In this document: positions 5,672 through 7,596 of the stretch, in pieces
Position numbering within the stretch: position 1 is the first letter of the stretch
Layout: each line of letters opens with the position of its first letter
Origin: an uncultured Paracoccaceae bacterium
Lineage (GTDB): Bacteria; Pseudomonadota; Alphaproteobacteria; Rhodobacterales; Rhodobacteraceae
Length of the DNA: 7,596 nt
Direction of reading: 5' to 3'
Assembly (NCBI GenBank): GCA_937927885.1
Contig: CALEZJ010000169.1
Coordinates: 1 to 7,596 of the forward strand
The notes under the pieces: generated by a model
Databases searched by the model: none
What the model was told of the DNA's origin: nothing
Seen by the model: only the letters and a program-made list of their open reading frames with translations
Position numbers and translations under genes: made by a program

Positions 5672-6388
5672 TCAGCCTGCCGCCAGCATGTAGCCCTCAC
5701 CGCGGACGGTGCGCAGGAACCGCGGGCGTTTGGGGTCGGGCTCGATCTTGCGGCGCAGGCGCGTGATCTGCACGTCCACCGCGCGCTCCTGGGCCAGTTC
5801 CGCTGCGGCGCCCCTTTCACGGCCCAATTGGTCGATCAGGGATTCGCGGCTGACCACCTGACCGATGCTGCCTGCCAGAATCCGCATCAGAACCGATTCC
5901 GTCTGCGTCAGTCGTATCGGGTCATGGCCATCGCGAAGTTCTCCCGAATCGACATCATAACGCATGCGGCCCAGCGTCACGACCTGCGGAGAATTCGTGG
6001 CGGCCTCGACGCGCGGCACGCGGCGCAGGATGACATTGATGCGCAGCACCAGTTCGCGCGGCTCGAAGGGTTTGGCGATATAGTCATCCGCACCGGCCTC
6101 GAACCCGGCGATCCGGTCGCGCGATTCGCCACGCGCGGTCAGCAGGATCACCGGTGTCGCGCTGTGAGTGCGCAGCCAGCCGGTCAAAGCCATGCCGTCC
6201 TCGCCCGGCATCATCACGTCAAGAATGATCAGATCGAACGCCAGACCCGCCAGAAGCCGCCGCGCCTGCGCCGCGTCGCGCGCGGCGGTGACCATGAAGC
6301 CCTGCTTGATGAGGTAACGCTTCAGGAGGTCACGAATCCGCTCGTCGTCGTCGACGATCAGCAGATGCGGATGGGTCGGTTCAGTCAT
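5672..6388 (-). CDS. petR: OmpR-family response regulator, PetR-like
   Basis: The 238-residue cytosolic regulator has a receiver domain (about 8-120) and a winged-helix DNA-binding domain (about 135-237). The receiver keeps the acidic cluster D13-D15, phosphoacceptor D57 (IILDVMMPGEDG), T84, Y103 and K106 (DYIAKPF). The output domain has the OmpR-type ending with TRLRRKIEPDP and TVRGEGYML. The ATG overlaps the stop of the upstream MarR gene in a 4-base ATGA, so translation is coupled, and no strong ribosome site of its own is seen. A MarR gene directly before an OmpR-type regulator is the petP-petR arrangement of Rhodobacter capsulatus, where PetR is needed for bc1-dependent photosynthetic and respiratory growth. 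I assign the symbol from domain type, size and context. No histidine kinase gene is nearby. Confidence 0.9.
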   Translation of the reverse strand: MTEPTHPHLLIVDDDERIRDLLKRYLIKQGFMVTAARDAAQARRLLAGLAFDLIILDVMMPGEDGMALTGWLRTHSATPVILLTARGESRDRIAGFEAGADDYIAKPFEPRELVLRINVILRRVPRVEAATNSPQVVTLGRMRYDVDSGELRDGHDPIRLTQTESVLMRILAGSIGQVVSRESLIDQLGRERGAAAELAQERAVDVQITRLRRKIEPDPKRPRFLRTVRGEGYMLAAG

Positions 6389-6900
6389 GTCTTGCCGTCT
6401 CGCTGCGCGCCCTCTTTGAGGGCAAGATATTGCGCGCGGATCGTCTCGTCCATCATTGCCTCGAGCACCTGCCGGAACCCTGCCACCGCCTGCGGTCCCG
6501 CCGCGCGGTAGGCCGCGCGCATCCGCGCGCGCTGGGCCTCGCTCAGTTGGCGCTCCAGATCGGCACCTTTCTGGGTCAGGAACAGATGCCGCTCGCGCCG
6601 GTCCTCGCGCCCGACGCGCGATTCCACCAAACCATCCTCGATCAGCGCGCGCAGCACGCGGTTCAGCGATTGCTTGGTCACACCCAGCACGGCCAGCAGG
6701 TTGTTCACCGTCGTCCCGCGTGAACGGTTGATGAAATGCAATGCGCGGTGATGGGCGCGACCGTATTCCAGTTCGGCCAGAATGCGGTCGGGGTCGGCGG
6801 TAAAGCCGCGATAGGCAAAGAACATCGCCTCGATCCCCTTGCGCAACTGCTCGTCCGTGAGGAACAGAAGATTCTCGCCGCCCGCCGTGTTTTCCGCCAT
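6385..6900 (-). CDS. petP: MarR-family transcriptional regulator, PetP-like
   Basis: The 171-residue protein has the MarR winged-helix layout: an N-terminal dimerisation helix (about 15-33), the helix-turn-helix (about 60-90, with recognition segment VTKQSLNRVLRALIEDG), and a wing with the characteristic D-R-R (D100-R101-R102, GREDRRERHLFLT). Long C-terminal helices for dimerisation follow. MarR proteins bind palindromic operators as dimers, often near their own gene. It is the first gene of a two-gene operon with petR, overlapping it by 4 bases, and diverges from ilvE across 144 bases. The symbol rests on the petP-petR gene order known in Rhodobacter capsulatus. The start at 6900 has only a weak G-rich ribosome site. 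Which ligand or signal it senses cannot be told. Confidence 0.87.
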   Translation of the reverse strand: MAENTAGGENLLFLTDEQLRKGIEAMFFAYRGFTADPDRILAELEYGRAHHRALHFINRSRGTTVNNLLAVLGVTKQSLNRVLRALIEDGLVESRVGREDRRERHLFLTQKGADLERQLSEAQRARMRAAYRAAGPQAVAGFRQVLEAMMDETIRAQYLALKEGAQRDGKT

Positions 6901-6936
6901 GTCACGCCCCGCTTTCGGCCATTTATGTCAGTCTTG

Positions 6937-6965
6937 TTGACTTTCCGAGAATCACTTGATAGCAG
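6937..6965 (+). promoter_or_regulatory. Candidate ilvE promoter
   Basis: TTGACT (6937-6942) is 5 of 6 to the -35 consensus and is followed after 17 bases by TAGCAG (6960-6965), a poor -10. Transcription would start near 6972, about 73 bases before the preferred ilvE start. The -10 overlaps the proposed petP -10 on the other strand, which would make the two promoters compete. Assigned by eye only. Confidence 0.3.
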
Positions 6966-6983
6966 AACCCTCATGTAGCGCAA
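6956..6983 (-). promoter_or_regulatory. Candidate petP-petR promoter
   Basis: On the minus strand, TTGCGC (6978-6983) and TATCAA (6956-6961) are 16 bases apart and match sigma-70 boxes at 3 and 4 of 6 positions. Transcription would start near 6949, giving a leader of about 49 bases before the petP start. It is a weak match, but positioned sensibly in the divergent gap. Confidence 0.25.
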
Positions 6984-7033
6984 GATTATGTCCGATGCGG
7001 ACCTAACGGGCGCAACAATCGACAAGGCGTTGC

Positions 7034-7040
7034 AGGAGGG
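7034..7040 (+). promoter_or_regulatory. Strong ribosome binding site deciding the ilvE start
   Basis: AGGAGGG lies 4 bases before the ATG at 7045. An upstream in-frame ATG at 6988 would add 19 residues but has no comparable site. This is the reason for choosing 7045. Confidence 0.8.
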
Positions 7041-7044
7041 CAGC

Positions 7045-7596
7045 ATGGCCGGCGCATATGATGACAGGGACGGGTGGATCTGGTTTGACGGCGCGCTGGT
7101 GCCGTGGCGCGATGCCAGGGTGCATGTGCTGACCCATGCGCTGCATTATGCCAGCTCGGTGTTCGAGGGCGAGCGCTGCTATAACGGCAAGATCTTTAAA
7201 AGCCGCGAGCATTCCGAGCGTCTGCTGGAATCCGGCCGCCTGCTGGACATGGAAATTCCCTACACGGTCGATCAGATCGAGGAGGCGAAATACGCCATGC
7301 TCAAGGCAAATGGCTGGACTGACGCCTATGTCCGTGCGGTCGCCTGGCGCGCCTCCGGCGAGGATATGGGTGTTTCCGCCCGCCGCAACCCGGTGAAACT
7401 GGCGGTCGCGGGATGGGAATGGGGCGCCTATTACGGCGACGCGAAATGGCAGGGTGCCAAGCTGGACGTGGCAAAATGGAAGCGCCCCAGCCCTGAAACC
7501 ATCCCTACCGCCGCCAAGGCCGCGGGCCTCTACATGATCTGCACCATGTCCAAGCACGCGGCCGAGGCCAAGGGCTGCTCGGACGCGCTGTTCATG
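7045..7596 (+). CDS. ilvE: Branched-chain amino acid aminotransferase, N-terminal part (runs off right edge)
   Basis: The first 184 codons are present out of roughly 290 to 310 usual for the family. The enzyme is a cytosolic PLP-dependent fold-type-IV transaminase that moves the amino group between glutamate and the keto acids of leucine, isoleucine and valine. Visible signatures are WFDGALVPWRDA near the N-terminus, HALHYASSVFEGERCYNG (31-48), FKSREHSERL (51-60) with the phosphate-binding-type R54, and TIPTAAKAAG (152-161), where K158 aligns with the PLP-binding lysine of E. coli IlvE. The glycine-rich C-terminal cofactor loop lies beyond the edge. A D-amino-acid transaminase or aminodeoxychorismate lyase of the same fold is less likely, given the IPTAAKAAG segment. 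The gene is divergent from petP-petR. An alternative in-frame start exists at 6988. Confidence 0.93.
   Translation, partial: MAGAYDDRDGWIWFDGALVPWRDARVHVLTHALHYASSVFEGERCYNGKIFKSREHSERLLESGRLLDMEIPYTVDQIEEAKYAMLKANGWTDAYVRAVAWRASGEDMGVSARRNPVKLAVAGWEWGAYYGDAKWQGAKLDVAKWKRPSPETIPTAAKAAGLYMICTMSKHAAEAKGCSDALFM

Noticed and set aside
5828..6511. 227-codon plus-strand open frame opposite petR and petP
   Set aside because: Antisense shadow of two clear regulator genes; Arg/His/Gln-rich with no motif.
7012..7033. GCAAC/GTTGC inverted repeat before the ilvE ribosome site, possible attenuator or riboswitch
   Set aside because: Only five pairs around a 12-base loop, no run of branched-chain codons, no T-run; expected by chance.
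7003..7557. 184-codon minus-strand open frame opposite ilvE
   Set aside because: The plus strand encodes aminotransferase signatures throughout; the antisense frame has none.
1..7596. CRISPR array, insertion sequence, prophage, or defence/toxin-antitoxin system
   Set aside because: No spaced direct repeats, transposase, phage or defence domains in any plausible reading frame; all coding space is explained by housekeeping or regulatory genes.

Overview
The window is a GC-rich stretch of an alphaproteobacterial chromosome, most likely from the Rhodobacterales (Rhodobacter/Paracoccus/Roseobacter relatives). The strongest pointer is a MarR-type regulator overlapping an OmpR-type response regulator. 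This pair matches petP-petR, known from Rhodobacter capsulatus. Dense codon-biased genes, no mobile elements and a single tRNA gene mark it as ordinary core genome. I found no CRISPR array, insertion sequence, phage gene or toxin-antitoxin pair.

Layout from left to right. (1) The 5' part of dapA (lysine/diaminopimelate synthesis) runs off the left edge on the minus strand. It diverges from a soluble lytic transglycosylase gene (slt, plus strand), and the two share a 111-base intergenic region. (2) A two-gene unit follows on the plus strand: a GAF-domain free methionine-(R)-sulfoxide reductase, then after one base a Lys1-type saccharopine dehydrogenase. (3) A NorM-type MATE efflux gene follows on the plus strand, preceded by an imperfect hairpin. 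It ends at a 12-bp-stem terminator shared with a convergent tRNA-Lys(TTT) gene. (4) On the minus strand, petP and petR overlap by 4 bases (ATGA) and read toward the tRNA gene. (5) A divergent branched-chain aminotransferase gene, ilvE, runs off the right edge.

The genes do not form one pathway. The amino-acid enzymes (DapA, the Lys1-like enzyme, IlvE) sit in separate transcription units, and slt acts on cell-wall peptidoglycan. The point most worth a second look is the coupled fRMsr/Lys1 pair. A lysine-saccharopine oxidoreductase closely resembling the fungal enzyme is present in an organism that also encodes DapA, so its physiological direction is open. The other notable items are RNA-structure candidates: a perfect 10-bp inverted repeat at the 3' end of slt, a long hairpin just before the MATE start, and the shared terminator. 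I see no convincing new multi-gene system here.
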